A stretch of DNA of 64,000 nucleotides from Nocardia lijiangensis NBRC 108240. Its GTDB lineage: Bacteria; Actinomycetota; Actinomycetes; Mycobacteriales; Mycobacteriaceae. Below are positions 31,553 through 40,284 of this stretch, in pieces. Location of the stretch: NCBI RefSeq assembly GCF_001613045.1, contig NZ_BDBP01000058.1:1-64000 (forward strand). The letters run 5' to 3'. Below the pieces are notes generated by a model. It ran no database searches, was not told the origin of the DNA, and saw only the letters and a list, made by a program, of their open reading frames with translations. Positions within the stretch are counted from its first letter, which is position 1; every line of letters starts with the position of its first letter. The position numbers were made by a program, and so were the translations under genes.

Positions 31553-31840
31553 ATGACCGTCGGCATGATCGCCGTGCACTACCCGGAGGCCGAGCACTTC
31601 GAGGATTTCGTCGCCCGCGTGCGGAAGGTCGCGGCGGTGATGCGAGCCACCCCGGGATGCCTCTCCGCGACCTACTGGGCCAACGACACGGGCGACGCCG
31701 TCGTGTCGACGGTGGAGTGGGAATCCGACGAAGCCGTCGCCGCGACCTACGCCGCCATCCAGACCGCGGACGTGGACGTCGAGTTCGACGCCCGCGAGCG
31801 ACGCCCGCGCGAGATCCTCCGACTCCGCTCCCTGTCCTGA
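31553..31840 (+). CDS. Antibiotic-biosynthesis-monooxygenase-like protein (ABM fold)
   Basis: 95 residues from ATG 31553. VGMIAVHYPEAEHFEDFVAR and PGCLSATYWANDTGDAVVST, then WESDEAVAATYAAI, fit the dimeric alpha-beta barrel ABM family, which includes quinol monooxygenases and haem-degrading enzymes. It is the first gene of a pair with the DUF2867 gene, likely repressed by the divergent TetR. Confidence 0.85.
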   Translation: MTVGMIAVHYPEAEHFEDFVARVRKVAAVMRATPGCLSATYWANDTGDAVVSTVEWESDEAVAATYAAIQTADVDVEFDARERRPREILRLRSLS

Positions 31841-31854
31841 GAGCGAGGCCCGAG

Positions 31855-32433
31855 ATGAAGATTCCCAACACCGAGCACACCGAGCGCCCGTGGCGAATCC
31901 ACGAGATCGCCCCCGATTTCGTGTTGGAGGACGTGTGGGCACTGCCGACGCCGGGCGGTCCGGACGACCTGCCGCGCCTGGTGCGGTTCATCGCGACGGA
32001 CGACGAAACCCCGCAACCCCTCGTTTTCCGCGTCCTGTTCGATATCCGTTGGAAACTCGGCGCGCTGTTGAAGTGGGATCGTCCGGACTCGAAAGTAGGC
32101 GCTCGCGTCCCGTCGCTGCGCGAGCGGCTGCCGGACGACCTCCGCGCAGGGCCCCGCGGCCCCGATACCGAAAACCATCCGTTCACGTCGGTCTACCTCA
32201 CCGACACCGAATGGGCCGCCGAGATGGCCAACCGCACCATGCACGGTGTGATGCACATCGGTTGGGTGCCGGACGGATCCGGCGGCTACCGAGGGCAGAT
32301 GGCCGTGCTGGTCAAGCCGAACGGGCTGTTCGGAAAGGCGTACATGGCGGCGATCAAACCGTTTCGGTACGCGCTCGTGTACCCGGCGTTGATGCGCATC
32401 CTCGAGCGCGGCTGGCAGCGGCAGACCACGTAG
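31855..32433 (+). CDS. DUF2867 family protein
   Basis: 192 residues from ATG 31855, 14 bases after the ABM gene with GAGCGAGG upstream. Family pattern: FVLEDVWALPTPGGPDDLPR, LVFRVLFDIRWKLGALLKWD, FTSVYLTDTEWAAEMANRTM, HGVMHIGWVPDGSGGYRGQM, VKPNGLFGKAYMAAIKPFRY. It probably has the START-like fold assigned to DUF2867; function unknown. Confidence 0.88.
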   Translation: MKIPNTEHTERPWRIHEIAPDFVLEDVWALPTPGGPDDLPRLVRFIATDDETPQPLVFRVLFDIRWKLGALLKWDRPDSKVGARVPSLRERLPDDLRAGPRGPDTENHPFTSVYLTDTEWAAEMANRTMHGVMHIGWVPDGSGGYRGQMAVLVKPNGLFGKAYMAAIKPFRYALVYPALMRILERGWQRQTT

Positions 32434-32552
32434 TACGCCGCACCCCTCCGGGTGGGCGGCGGAAGCGCGGCAAGCGGACGGCGGAATCGTGGCGGGCCGT
32501 CGGCTGTTCGTAAATGTTCGTACCAGCAACCGTTCCCTCGGAGGTTCCGGCC

Positions 32553-33323
32553 GTGTCCGCCAGCAACTCTCGTTTCGACGACAAGATCGCCCTCGTCACC
32601 GGCGGCACCAGCGGGATAGGGCTCGCGGCCGCCCGCCGCCTCCTCGACGAGGGCGCGCGGGTGATCGTCACCGGCCGCGACAAGTCCCGCCTGGACGCGG
32701 CCGTCGAAGAACTGGGCGGCGGTGAACGACTCCTCGGCCTGCGCAGCGACGTCGCGGACCTCGGCGACATCGACGCGCTGACCGATACCCTCCGCGATCG
32801 CTACGGCCGCCTCGACGTGCTCTTCGCCAACGCGGGCGTCGCCGCCTTCCAGCCGACCGCCGACATCACCGAGGCCGAATTCGACAAGGTCGTCGACATC
32901 AACTTCAAGGGCGTCTTCTTCACCATCCAGAAGACCCTCCCGCTGCTCGCCGACCACGCGGCTGTCGTCGTCAACGCCTCATGGGCCCTGCACCGTGGAG
33001 TCCCCGGCGCTTCCCTCTACTCCGCGACCAAAGCCGCCGTGCACAACCTGACCCGCACCCTGGCCGCCGAATTGGCGCCGCGGGGAATTCGCGTCAACTC
33101 CGTCAGCCCCGGCTACATCGAAACCCCCTCCTACCGCGACAACGTCTCCCCCGAAGCCAAAGCCGCCGCCATCACCGCCGTGGCCGCGGGCCGCCTCGGC
33201 ACCCCCGAAGACATCGCCGACGCCGTCGCCTTCCTCGCCTCCCCCGCAGCCTCCTACATCAACGGCCAAGATCTCCTCGTCGACGGCGGCCTCATCACCG
33301 CCATCCCCGAACGCATGCTGTAG
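32553..33323 (+). CDS. Short-chain dehydrogenase/reductase
   Basis: 256 residues from GTG 32553, chosen because GGAGG lies 8 bases upstream; ATG 32514 would give 13 extra residues. Cofactor motif VTGGTSGIGLAAARRL, NAG motif LFANAGVAAF, catalytic S (VVNASWA) and Y-x3-K (YSATKAA), and the C-terminal INGQDLLVDGG. Classical SDR oxidoreductase of unknown substrate. Confidence 0.93.
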   Translation: MSASNSRFDDKIALVTGGTSGIGLAAARRLLDEGARVIVTGRDKSRLDAAVEELGGGERLLGLRSDVADLGDIDALTDTLRDRYGRLDVLFANAGVAAFQPTADITEAEFDKVVDINFKGVFFTIQKTLPLLADHAAVVVNASWALHRGVPGASLYSATKAAVHNLTRTLAAELAPRGIRVNSVSPGYIETPSYRDNVSPEAKAAAITAVAAGRLGTPEDIADAVAFLASPAASYINGQDLLVDGGLITAIPERML

Positions 33324-33354
33324 GCGGGGGTCGTAACGACCACCACGAAGGCCT

Positions 33355-33388
33355 CGATGCATCGAAATCAATTCGATTCGATGCATCG
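33355..33388. repeat. 12-bp perfect inverted repeat
   Basis: CGATGCATCGAA (33355-33366) and TTCGATGCATCG (33377-33388), 10-base loop, 32 bases after the SDR stop. It may act as a terminator for the SDR gene or as an operator. There is no U-rich tail. Confidence 0.6.
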
Positions 33389-33438
33389 TCGGCCCTGGCT
33401 GCGGACTTGCTGGGCAACGGCGCAATAGGTCGTCTAAT

Positions 33439-33454
33439 ATAAGTAAAAACTTAT
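33439..33454. promoter_or_regulatory. ArsR-type operator
   Basis: ATAAGTAAAAACTTAT, arms ATAAGT and ACTTAT around AAAA, ending 14 bases before the start codon of the SRPBCC gene. AT-rich palindromes of this kind are typical of ArsR-family autorepression; the operon's own ArsR protein is the likely ligand. Confidence 0.65.
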
Positions 33455-33468
33455 TGAAGGAGGTTGTC

Positions 33469-34125
33469 ATGCCCTTGTTGACCGATCCCACCGGGATCGC
33501 CGGGCTGGTGGTTCGTGAGGTTCGTACCGGGTCGAGGGGTGGGGAGGTTACGCGGATTGCGGTCGCTCGGCGGAGTTATCCGACCGATCAGGCCGATCTG
33601 TGGGACGCGTTGACGAATGGGGAGCGGATTCCGCGGTGGTTCCTGCCGGTGAGCGGGGAGCTGAAGCCGGGCGGGCGGTACCAGCTCGAGGGGAACGCGA
33701 ATGGGGTGGTCGAGGAGTGCGAGGCGCCGCGGCGGTTCGCGGTGACCTGGGAGATGGGGCCGCAGGTGTCGTGGCTGGCGGTCACGCTGAGCCCGAGCGA
33801 GGACGGGACGCAGCTGGAGCTGGTGCACGAGGCGCCGGTGGATCCCGAGTTCTGGACGCAGTACGGGCCGGGGGCCGTCGGCGTCGGCTGGGATCTCGCG
33901 CTCATGGGTCTCGGCCTGCACCTGGCGAGTTCGGCGGTGCTGGACCCGGCGGAGGTGCTGACCTTCCACACCACTCCCGAGGGCGTGGCGTTCATCCGCG
34001 CGGCGGCCGAGGGCTGGGCGGACGCGGCGGTCGCGGACGGCGACGACCCGACCGCGGCGATCACGGCCGCGGACCGGACGGTCACCTTCTACACGACCGA
34101 GCCCGAGGAGGGCGCCGAGCACTGA
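33469..34125 (+). CDS. SRPBCC (AHSA1-like) protein
   Basis: 218 residues from ATG 33469, preceded by GAAGGAGG. AHSA1/SRPBCC landmarks: DQADLWDALTNGERIPRWFL, PGGRYQLEGNANGVVEECEA, RRFAVTWEMGPQVSWLAVTL. SRPBCC domains bind hydrophobic ligands. The stop shares bases with the ArsR start (TGATG). This SRPBCC-ArsR pair is common in actinobacteria, and the pair is probably self-regulated. Confidence 0.9.
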   Translation: MPLLTDPTGIAGLVVREVRTGSRGGEVTRIAVARRSYPTDQADLWDALTNGERIPRWFLPVSGELKPGGRYQLEGNANGVVEECEAPRRFAVTWEMGPQVSWLAVTLSPSEDGTQLELVHEAPVDPEFWTQYGPGAVGVGWDLALMGLGLHLASSAVLDPAEVLTFHTTPEGVAFIRAAAEGWADAAVADGDDPTAAITAADRTVTFYTTEPEEGAEH

Positions 34126-34514
34126 TGGCCGCGTCCCCCGCGAAGATCTTCGAGGCGCTCGGCGATCCGATCCGCCGCTACATTCTCGAACTGGTGGCGG
34201 CGGGCGAGCAGCCCGCGGGCGCGGTGGTCGCCGCGGTGCAGCGGCACACCACGATCTCCCAGCCCGGCGTCTCCCAGCACCTGAAAGTGCTGCGAGACGC
34301 CGAGCTGGTGAGCGTGCGGGCCGAGGGCACCCGGCGCCTGTACGCTCTCGACCCCGCGGGCCTGGACGCAGCGCGCGCCTGGCTGACCGCCCTGGCCGAA
34401 CCGCTGCATCAGTTCGCCCAGCCCCTCGACGCCCTCGCGACCGAAATCGCCCGCGGCAAACGAACCCGCCGCGATACCGCGCCGCCCGCCGACGAGGCGA
34501 AGCGGATCAGCTGA
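34125..34514 (+). CDS. ArsR-family transcriptional regulator
   Basis: 129 residues from ATG 34125. IFEALGDPIRRYILELVAAG and ISQPGVSQHLKVLRDAELVS form the winged helix, with RRLYALDPAG as the wing. It is coupled to the SRPBCC gene and probably binds the palindrome at 33439-33454. No metal-binding CxC motif of classical arsenic sensors is present. Confidence 0.92.
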   Translation: MAASPAKIFEALGDPIRRYILELVAAGEQPAGAVVAAVQRHTTISQPGVSQHLKVLRDAELVSVRAEGTRRLYALDPAGLDAARAWLTALAEPLHQFAQPLDALATEIARGKRTRRDTAPPADEAKRIS

Positions 34515-34529
34515 GCGGCGGCGAGGCGA

Positions 34530-34679
34530 TCAGTAGGCGATGAAAAGGATCTCGTCGCGCGAGTACTCGTGCCCCGGGTGCTTCTCCGCCAGATGCGCCT
34601 GCGTCTTCGTGACGAGATCGTCCTCGTCGGTCCCGACGATGGCTTCGCCGCAGGGGCAGTTCAGGTTTCGCTTCATCAT
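34530..34679 (-). CDS. DUF1059 family protein
   Basis: 49 residues from ATG 34679 (or ATG 34676, adjacent), with TAGGAC upstream. NLNCPCGEAIVGTDEDDLVT, HLAEKHPGHEYSRDEILFIA is the DUF1059 pattern, with CPCG and a distal H-x3-H. A small zinc-finger-like protein of unknown function. Confidence 0.85.
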   Translation of the reverse strand: MMKRNLNCPCGEAIVGTDEDDLVTKTQAHLAEKHPGHEYSRDEILFIAY

Positions 34680-34733
34680 CCGTCCTAGGTAGAAGTCGTA
34701 GGTGGTGGACCGGTGGCTTCGCAACCGGCAGCG

Positions 34734-35540
34734 CTAGGGTTTGCGGGCCAGGCCCGCGACGATGAGTTGCTCCCAGACCGTGAGTTCACGGACCGCGGTC
34801 GGGCGTTCGATGGGGTCGGGCCGCCACTGCGGAACGGCGACGATACCCGGGTCGAGGATCTCGAGATCGCCGAACAGGGCCGCGATCTCCTCGTCGGTGC
34901 GCCAGCGTCCGCGGCCGAAGGTGGACTGGAGCTTCGCCTCGACGGCTTCCGTCTCGGCGTTGTGACCCGAGCGGAAGTGCGAGATGAATACCGCGCTGCC
35001 GGAGGGGATCTGATCGCTCCAGAAGCGAACGATGTCGGCCGGGTCCTCGTCGTCGTTGAGGTGATGCAGGATGGCGCTGAAGATGACGGCGACCGGCTCA
35101 TCGAAATCGATCAGCCGGGTGAGGTCGGGATGCTCGCGAATCGTCTTCGGGTCGCGGACATCGGCCTGGATGACGACGGACTGTTCGTCGGCCTCCAGCA
35201 GCGCGCGCCCGTGCGCGAGCACGATGGGATCGTTGTCGATGTAGGCCACCTTGGCATCGGGGCCGTGACGCTGCGCGACCTGGTGCACGTTGTCGGCGGT
35301 CGGCAGACCGCTGCCCAGGTCGATGAACTGCCGCAGGCCCGACCGCGCCAATTCACCTACGGCGCGCACCAATACCTGCCGGTTGGACGTGGCGATCACC
35401 ACCGAACCGGGCAGGTTGTTCTTGAAGTGGTCGCCGATCTCCTGATCGACCGGGTAGTAGTCCTTGCCGCCGAGCAGGTAGTCGTAGACCCGAGCGATGC
35501 TGGGCTTGGACGGATCGATCACGTTCGAGCTGTCTGTCAC
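34734..35540 (-). CDS. SAM-dependent methyltransferase (PF04672-type)
   Basis: 268 residues; the start at 35540 reads GTG and opens MTDSSNVIDPSKPSIARVYD. The family landmarks are YLLGGKDYYPVDQEIGDHFK, GLRQFIDLGSGLPTADNVHQ, VAYIDNDPIVLAHGRALL and AILHHLNDDEDPADIVRF. These actinobacteria-specific methyltransferases often occur in secondary metabolism; the substrate here is unknown. Confidence 0.92.
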   Translation of the reverse strand: MTDSSNVIDPSKPSIARVYDYLLGGKDYYPVDQEIGDHFKNNLPGSVVIATSNRQVLVRAVGELARSGLRQFIDLGSGLPTADNVHQVAQRHGPDAKVAYIDNDPIVLAHGRALLEADEQSVVIQADVRDPKTIREHPDLTRLIDFDEPVAVIFSAILHHLNDDEDPADIVRFWSDQIPSGSAVFISHFRSGHNAETEAVEAKLQSTFGRGRWRTDEEIAALFGDLEILDPGIVAVPQWRPDPIERPTAVRELTVWEQLIVAGLARKP

Positions 35541-35690
35541 GTTCGCACCCCCGATTCATCGGACAATGTTTGCCCAATAGTAGGAGATCGCGCCGGGCAC
35601 GGCAGACGCTCGGGCGTCCGACTGTCCACTACCGCAGGTGAATTCGACTGCCGCAGCACCGGTTCACCGGTGTCGCGACAGTCGAGTGCT

Positions 35691-35726
35691 CAGGCCCGCG
35701 AGCGGTGAAAACCACCCGCGGGCCTG
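35691..35726 (-). terminator. Terminator of the hsaEGF operon
   Basis: CAGGCCCGCG (35691-35700) pairs with CGCGGGCCTG (35717-35726), 12 bases past the hsaF stop on the leftward transcript. Between the methyltransferase start and this hairpin the region holds only the methyltransferase promoter. Confidence 0.75.
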
Positions 35727-35738
35727 CTGATTCGCCGG

Positions 35739-36776
35739 TCAGGCGGAGACGGCCTGCTGTTCGCGCTGCAACTCCAGCGCGATGTCGATCAGCTGGTCTT
35801 CCTGGCCGCCGACGAGCTTGCGCTTGCCCGCGCGCACGAGCATCTCGGCGGCGGAGACGCCGTAGCGTTCGGCCTGGCGCTCGGCGTGCTTGAGGAAGCT
35901 GGAGTAGACGCCCGCGTAGCCCATCATCAGGGCCTGGCGGTCCAGCAGGCATTCCTGCGGCATGGCAGGACGGACGACGTCTTCGGCGGCGTCGGCGATG
36001 GCGAAGAAATCGATGCCGGTCGCGATGCCGAGCTTGTCGCAGACGCCGACCAGCGCCTCGACGGGGGTGTTGCCCGCGCCCGCGCCGAAACGCCGTGCGC
36101 TGCCGTCGATCTGAGTGGCGCCCGCGCGAATGGCGTAGATGGAGTTCGCCACGGCGAGATCCAGGTTCTCGTGGCCGTGGAAGCCGACCTGGGCATCGTT
36201 GTCGAGTTCGGCGACGACGGCGGCGACGCGATCGGACACCTGCTCCAGGACGAGGGCGCCCGCGGAATCGACGATGTACACGCACTGACACCCGGCGTCG
36301 GCCATGATGCGCGCCTGCTTGGCGAGCACCTCGGGCGGCTGGGTGTGCGACATCATCAGGAAGCCGACGGTTTCCAGCCCGAGTTCGCGGGCGAGGCCGA
36401 AGTGCTGGATGGAGACGTCGGCCTCGGTGCAGTGGGTGGCGATGCGGCAGATGGACGCACCGTTGTCCTGGGAGACCTTGATGTCTTCCTTGACGCCGAC
36501 GCCCGGCAGCATGAGCACCGCGATCTTGGCCTGCTCGGCCGTCTCGGCGGCGATCTTCACCAGTTCCTGCTCGGGGGTCTTGGAGAAGCCGTAGTTGAAC
36601 GAGGACCCGCCGAGCCCGTCGCCGTGGGTCACCTCGATGACCGGAACGCCCGCGCCGTCGAGCGCGGCGACGATGTCGCGCACCTCGGTGGCGGTGAACT
36701 GGTGGCGCTTGTGGTGCGAGCCGTCGCGCAGCGAGGTATCGGTGACGCGGATGTCGAGTTCTGCTGAATAAGCCAT
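35739..36776 (-). CDS. hsaF: 4-hydroxy-2-oxohexanoate aldolase
   Basis: 345 residues from ATG 36776. DmpG-type aldolase: VTDTSLRDGSHHKRHQF (catalytic Arg/Asp), VEVTHGDGLGGSSFNYGF, and metal ligands in GFHGHENLDLAVANS; the C-terminal communication domain ends KLVGGQEDQLIDIALEL. It splits 4-hydroxy-2-oxohexanoate to pyruvate and propanal. The propanal is channelled to HsaG, whose gene is 12 bases upstream. Confidence 0.97.
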   Translation of the reverse strand: MAYSAELDIRVTDTSLRDGSHHKRHQFTATEVRDIVAALDGAGVPVIEVTHGDGLGGSSFNYGFSKTPEQELVKIAAETAEQAKIAVLMLPGVGVKEDIKVSQDNGASICRIATHCTEADVSIQHFGLARELGLETVGFLMMSHTQPPEVLAKQARIMADAGCQCVYIVDSAGALVLEQVSDRVAAVVAELDNDAQVGFHGHENLDLAVANSIYAIRAGATQIDGSARRFGAGAGNTPVEALVGVCDKLGIATGIDFFAIADAAEDVVRPAMPQECLLDRQALMMGYAGVYSSFLKHAERQAERYGVSAAEMLVRAGKRKLVGGQEDQLIDIALELQREQQAVSA

Positions 36777-36788
36777 GGGGAACGCTCC

Positions 36789-37697
36789 TTACACCCGGGC
36801 CGAGGTGATCTGCTTGGCCATGACCTCGCCGACCTTCGTGGCCGCCGCGGTCATGATGTCGAGGTTGCCCGCGTACGGGGGCAGGAAGTCGCCCGCGCCC
36901 TCGACCTCGACGAAGACCGAAACCTTCGCAAGGCCACCGGAAACCACCGACGGCTCGTCGAACTGCGGTTCGTTCAGCAAGCGGTAGCCGGGCACGTATT
37001 GCTGGATGTCGGCGACCATCCGGTGGATGGAGTCGGCGATCGCGTCGGTGTCGGCGTCCTCCGGGATGGCGCAGAAGATGGTGTCGCGCATGATCATCGG
37101 CGGCTCGGCCGGGTTCAGGATGATGATCGCCTTGCCGCGCTCGGCGCCGCCGATGGTCTCCACGCCACGGCTGGTGGTCTTGGTGAACTCATCGATGTTG
37201 GCGCGGGTGCCCGGTCCGGCGGAGACCGACGACACCGAGGCGACGATCTCGGCGTAGGGCACCGGCACAACGCGCGAGACGGCCGCCACGATCGGGATGG
37301 TGGCCTGGCCGCCGCAGGTGATCATGTTGACGTTCGGCGCGTCCAGGTTGGCGCCGAGGTTCACCGGCGGCACCACGGCGGGGCCGACCGCGGCCGGGGT
37401 GAGGTCCACCGCGCGGATGCCCGCCTCGGCGTACCTCGGCGCGGCGGCGCGGTGCACGTAGGCGGAGGTGGCCTCGAACACCAGGTCGGGCAGCTCGGAT
37501 TGCCCGAGCAACCAGTCGACGCCCTCGTGCGAGGTCTCCAGCCCGAGCCCGCGAGCCCGCTTCAGGCCCTCGCTCTCCGGATCGATGCCGATCATCCAGC
37601 GCGGCTCGATGACCTCCGAGCGCAGCAGCTTGTAGAGCAGATCGGTGCTGATATTGCCGGACCCGACGATCGCGGCGGTTACGGTCCTGTCGGACAC
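36789..37697 (-). CDS. hsaG: Propanal dehydrogenase (CoA-acylating)
   Basis: 302 residues from ATG 37697. Rossmann motif AAIVGSGNISTDLLYKLL; catalytic C128 in MITCGGQATIP; later VSSVSAGPGTRANIDEFTKT and ILNPAEPPMIMRDTIFC. Converts propanal from HsaF to propionyl-CoA in a channelling complex. It is preceded by AAGGAGG. Confidence 0.97.
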   Translation of the reverse strand: MSDRTVTAAIVGSGNISTDLLYKLLRSEVIEPRWMIGIDPESEGLKRARGLGLETSHEGVDWLLGQSELPDLVFEATSAYVHRAAAPRYAEAGIRAVDLTPAAVGPAVVPPVNLGANLDAPNVNMITCGGQATIPIVAAVSRVVPVPYAEIVASVSSVSAGPGTRANIDEFTKTTSRGVETIGGAERGKAIIILNPAEPPMIMRDTIFCAIPEDADTDAIADSIHRMVADIQQYVPGYRLLNEPQFDEPSVVSGGLAKVSVFVEVEGAGDFLPPYAGNLDIMTAAATKVGEVMAKQITSARV

Positions 37698-37757
37698 GGT
37701 TGGCCTCCTTGGGGATGGCGGCCGGCGAAGCCGGCGGGGGTGGGCTGGGGGGTTGGC

Positions 37758-38543
37758 TCAGGTGAATTGCAGGCGGACCGAACCGAGTCCGGCGAACTCG
37801 GCATGGAACTGGTCGCCGGGACGGGCATCGATGGCGCGGGTGCAGGAGCCGGGCAGCACGATGTCGCCCTTTTTCAGCCGCACCCCGAACGAGGCGACCT
37901 TGCGCGCCAGCCAGGCCACCGCGATGACCGGGTCGCCGAGCACCGCGTCGCTGCGGCCCTCGGCGACGACCTCGCCGTTGCGGGTGAGCACCGCGTCGAT
38001 GGCCTTGATGTCGATGTCCTTCGGCGCGACCCGCTCGGGTCCGAGCACGTAGCCCGCCGAGGACGCGTTGTCCGAGATGGTGTCGCACAGGCCGATGTTC
38101 CAGTCCTTGATCCTGGAATCGATCAGCTCGATCGCGGGCGCGTAGGCGACAGTCGCGGCGAGCACGTCCTCCTCGGTGCAGTCCGCGCCGGGCAGGTCGG
38201 CGCCGAGCACGAATCCGACCTCGACCTCGACGCGCGGGAACAGATAGCGGCCCGCCTCGACCGGAACATCCTCGAACACTTGCATTTCCGCGAGCAGGTG
38301 CCCGTAGTCGGGCTCGTCCACGCCCATCATCTGCTGCATGGCCTTGGACGAGAGGCCGACCTTGTGGCCGACCACGCGCGCGCCGCTGTCGAGGCGGCGG
38401 CGGATGTTGATCAACTGGATCTCGTAGGCGTCGACCACGTCGATATCGGGGTATCGCGCGACCAGCGGGTCGATGGCGACCCGATCGTTCTCGGCCCGCT
38501 CGAGTTCGTCGGCGAGTTCGGTTCGTACCGCGTCGGTCAGCAC
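37758..38543 (-). CDS. hsaE: 2-hydroxyhexa-2,4-dienoate hydratase
   Basis: 261 residues from GTG 38543, preceded by GGAAGGAAA. MhpD/fumarylacetoacetase-like fold: VVGHKVGLSSKAMQQMMGVD, FPRVEVEVGFVLGADLPG (metal ligands E-x-E), APAIELIDSRIKDWN. It hydrates the dienoate released by HsaD and feeds HsaF. It starts one base before the end of the flavoprotein gene, so they are co-translated or co-transcribed. Confidence 0.95.
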   Translation of the reverse strand: MLTDAVRTELADELERAENDRVAIDPLVARYPDIDVVDAYEIQLINIRRRLDSGARVVGHKVGLSSKAMQQMMGVDEPDYGHLLAEMQVFEDVPVEAGRYLFPRVEVEVGFVLGADLPGADCTEEDVLAATVAYAPAIELIDSRIKDWNIGLCDTISDNASSAGYVLGPERVAPKDIDIKAIDAVLTRNGEVVAEGRSDAVLGDPVIAVAWLARKVASFGVRLKKGDIVLPGSCTRAIDARPGDQFHAEFAGLGSVRLQFT

Positions 38544-38544
38544 G

Positions 38545-40170
38545 CTAGTTTCCTTCCACTGTTGCTTTTTCGAGGACGGCCTGTTCGCCCGCCGCGGACC
38601 GTCCCGCGCGGCGACCGGAGAAGACGCAGTCGGCCAGCGACAGACCGCTGACGTAGGAGTCCGAGCAGATGCCGACGGCGGTCCGGCCCGCGGCGAACAG
38701 GCCAGGAATGTCGTCACCTTCGGCGGTTTTCACCGCGCCGGTGTTCTCGTCGACGACCACGCCGCCGAGGGTGAGCATCGGGCACGGGTTGGTCAGGCTC
38801 GGTTTGATCCCCACATCCAACAGCCAGAACGGTCCGCTGCGTACGGGTTCGGCGAATTCGGCGGGCTTGCCGGCCGGGTCCGGCGTGCCGTTCGCGATGG
38901 CGGCGTTGTGCGCGTCGACGGTCGCGCGCAGTCCGGCCGGATCGATGCCCGCCTTGGCCGCGGCGGCTTCCAGCGTCGCGCCGCGCACCGCGCTGCGGCG
39001 CATCACCTCGAACTGGGCGCGCTGGAACCAGGTGGCCTGGGTGCGGATCTGCTGGATCGCGGTGCGCATCAAGTTCGCGTCGGCGAGCAGCCAGCCCTTG
39101 CCTTCGTGCTCGTTGATCAGCTGGTGGCCGACCGCGGCGCCGTAGCGGGTCTCGTCGATCACCCGGCGGCCGTGCGCGTCGACGAGCACCGAACCGGTGA
39201 AGGCGCTGGGCGGCAGGATGAATCGCCAGGCCGAGACGTTGCCCATGCGGTCGGTGGCCGCGCCCGCCTGCCGTGCCATCAGGATGCCGCTGCCGTCGTC
39301 GCCGGTGGTGCCGAGCGCGAGACCGGCGCGGTACTGCGGGCCGTATTCGGCGAGCATGGCGCGGTTTGCGATGAAGCCGCCCGCGCTGACCACGACACCG
39401 CGCCTTGCCCGCACCCGAATCGTCTTGCCGTAGCGGCGATCCAGCAGGTCGAGGCGCTTCTCGAGCGACTTGCGCAGCGGTGGGTAGTAGATGCCCGGCT
39501 TGGCCGCGGCCTTGGCCATGCGGCTGTAGCGGTCACGCACCCGGCCGGGGGCGTCGCACAGCGACTGACATTCGACGCCGATCACCGCGCCGTTGTCGTC
39601 GGTGATCAATCGCGTGGCCCTGGTGAGGGTTTCGACGCGCACGCCGCGGCGCGAGGCGGAGGCCGCGAGCGGCCCGGTGAGCTGCTTGCCCGAGGTGCCC
39701 TTGCCCTTGACGCGGTGACCGCGCTGCGCGGGTTCGGCGACCTCGCGGCCGTACCCGGAGACCTCACTGCCGGAGTAGTACAGGTAGTAGCTGTCGTTCG
39801 GGTACGAGGTCTTGTACGGGCAGAGCGAGGCCTCGAAGGGCACGCCGTGCCCCTTCAGCCACTCGATCATCGCCGGGCTCTCGTCCACGAACCGGCGCAG
39901 GGTGGCCGGGGTGACGGCCGTGCCGACCTCGCGTTCGAGATAGGCGAGCATCTGCTCCGGGGTATCGCGCACTCCGGCTTCGCGCTGCACCGATGTGCCG
40001 CCGCCCGCGTAGATGATGCCGCCGGACAGGGCGGACGCGCCGCCTCCGGTGAACCGCTCCAACACCAGTACCTGCGCACCCGCGTCCGTCGCTTCGAGCG
40101 CGGCGGACGCCCCCGCGGCGCCGTATCCGACGACGACCACGTCAGCGGTCAGGTCCCATTCGAGGCCCAT
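38545..40170 (-). CDS. KstD-family flavoprotein, putative 3-ketosteroid delta4-(5alpha)-dehydrogenase
   Basis: 541 residues from ATG 40170. FAD motif VVVGYGAAGASAALEATDAG, then ERFTGGGASALSGGIIYAGG. The C-terminal active-site segment SDSYVSGLSLAD has Y506-x-S508. I recall a similar Y-x-S pair in the Rhodococcus jostii delta4-(5alpha)-KSTD, whereas delta1-KstD enzymes carry Y-x3-G. The enzyme would convert 5alpha-3-ketosteroids to delta4-3-ketosteroids, feeding the main pathway. It heads the leftward hsaEGF operon and diverges from kstD. Assignment between this and other KstD homologues is uncertain. Confidence 0.8.
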   Translation of the reverse strand: MGLEWDLTADVVVVGYGAAGASAALEATDAGAQVLVLERFTGGGASALSGGIIYAGGGTSVQREAGVRDTPEQMLAYLEREVGTAVTPATLRRFVDESPAMIEWLKGHGVPFEASLCPYKTSYPNDSYYLYYSGSEVSGYGREVAEPAQRGHRVKGKGTSGKQLTGPLAASASRRGVRVETLTRATRLITDDNGAVIGVECQSLCDAPGRVRDRYSRMAKAAAKPGIYYPPLRKSLEKRLDLLDRRYGKTIRVRARRGVVVSAGGFIANRAMLAEYGPQYRAGLALGTTGDDGSGILMARQAGAATDRMGNVSAWRFILPPSAFTGSVLVDAHGRRVIDETRYGAAVGHQLINEHEGKGWLLADANLMRTAIQQIRTQATWFQRAQFEVMRRSAVRGATLEAAAAKAGIDPAGLRATVDAHNAAIANGTPDPAGKPAEFAEPVRSGPFWLLDVGIKPSLTNPCPMLTLGGVVVDENTGAVKTAEGDDIPGLFAAGRTAVGICSDSYVSGLSLADCVFSGRRAGRSAAGEQAVLEKATVEGN

Positions 40171-40192
40171 GTACTTCACTCCGGTCCGAAAC

Positions 40193-40206
40193 TGAAACAA
40201 GTTTCC
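40193..40206. promoter_or_regulatory. KstR box upstream of the leftward flavoprotein-hsaEGF operon
   Basis: TGAAACAAGTTTCC matches TnnAACnnGTTnnA except for the last base. It lies 23 bases before ATG 40170. Confidence 0.72.
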
Positions 40207-40269
40207 TCGACAAATGGAACGCCGAGCAAGTCTTCTGCCACACAACATAGACCAATGGCGCGTCCATTC

Positions 40270-40283
40270 TATAACGTGTTCTA
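40270..40283. promoter_or_regulatory. KstR box at the kstD start
   Basis: TATAACGTGTTCTA matches TnnAACnnGTTnnA fully. It ends one base before ATG 40285, so a promoter repressed here would give a leaderless or very short-leader kstD transcript. An upstream ATG at 40255 would place the box inside the gene. Confidence 0.85.
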
Positions 40284-40284
40284 C

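Noticed and set aside
38473..40284. Rightward extension upstream of kstD
   Set aside because: Shadow of the flavoprotein gene on the opposite strand; KstR box and FAD motif place the start at 40285.
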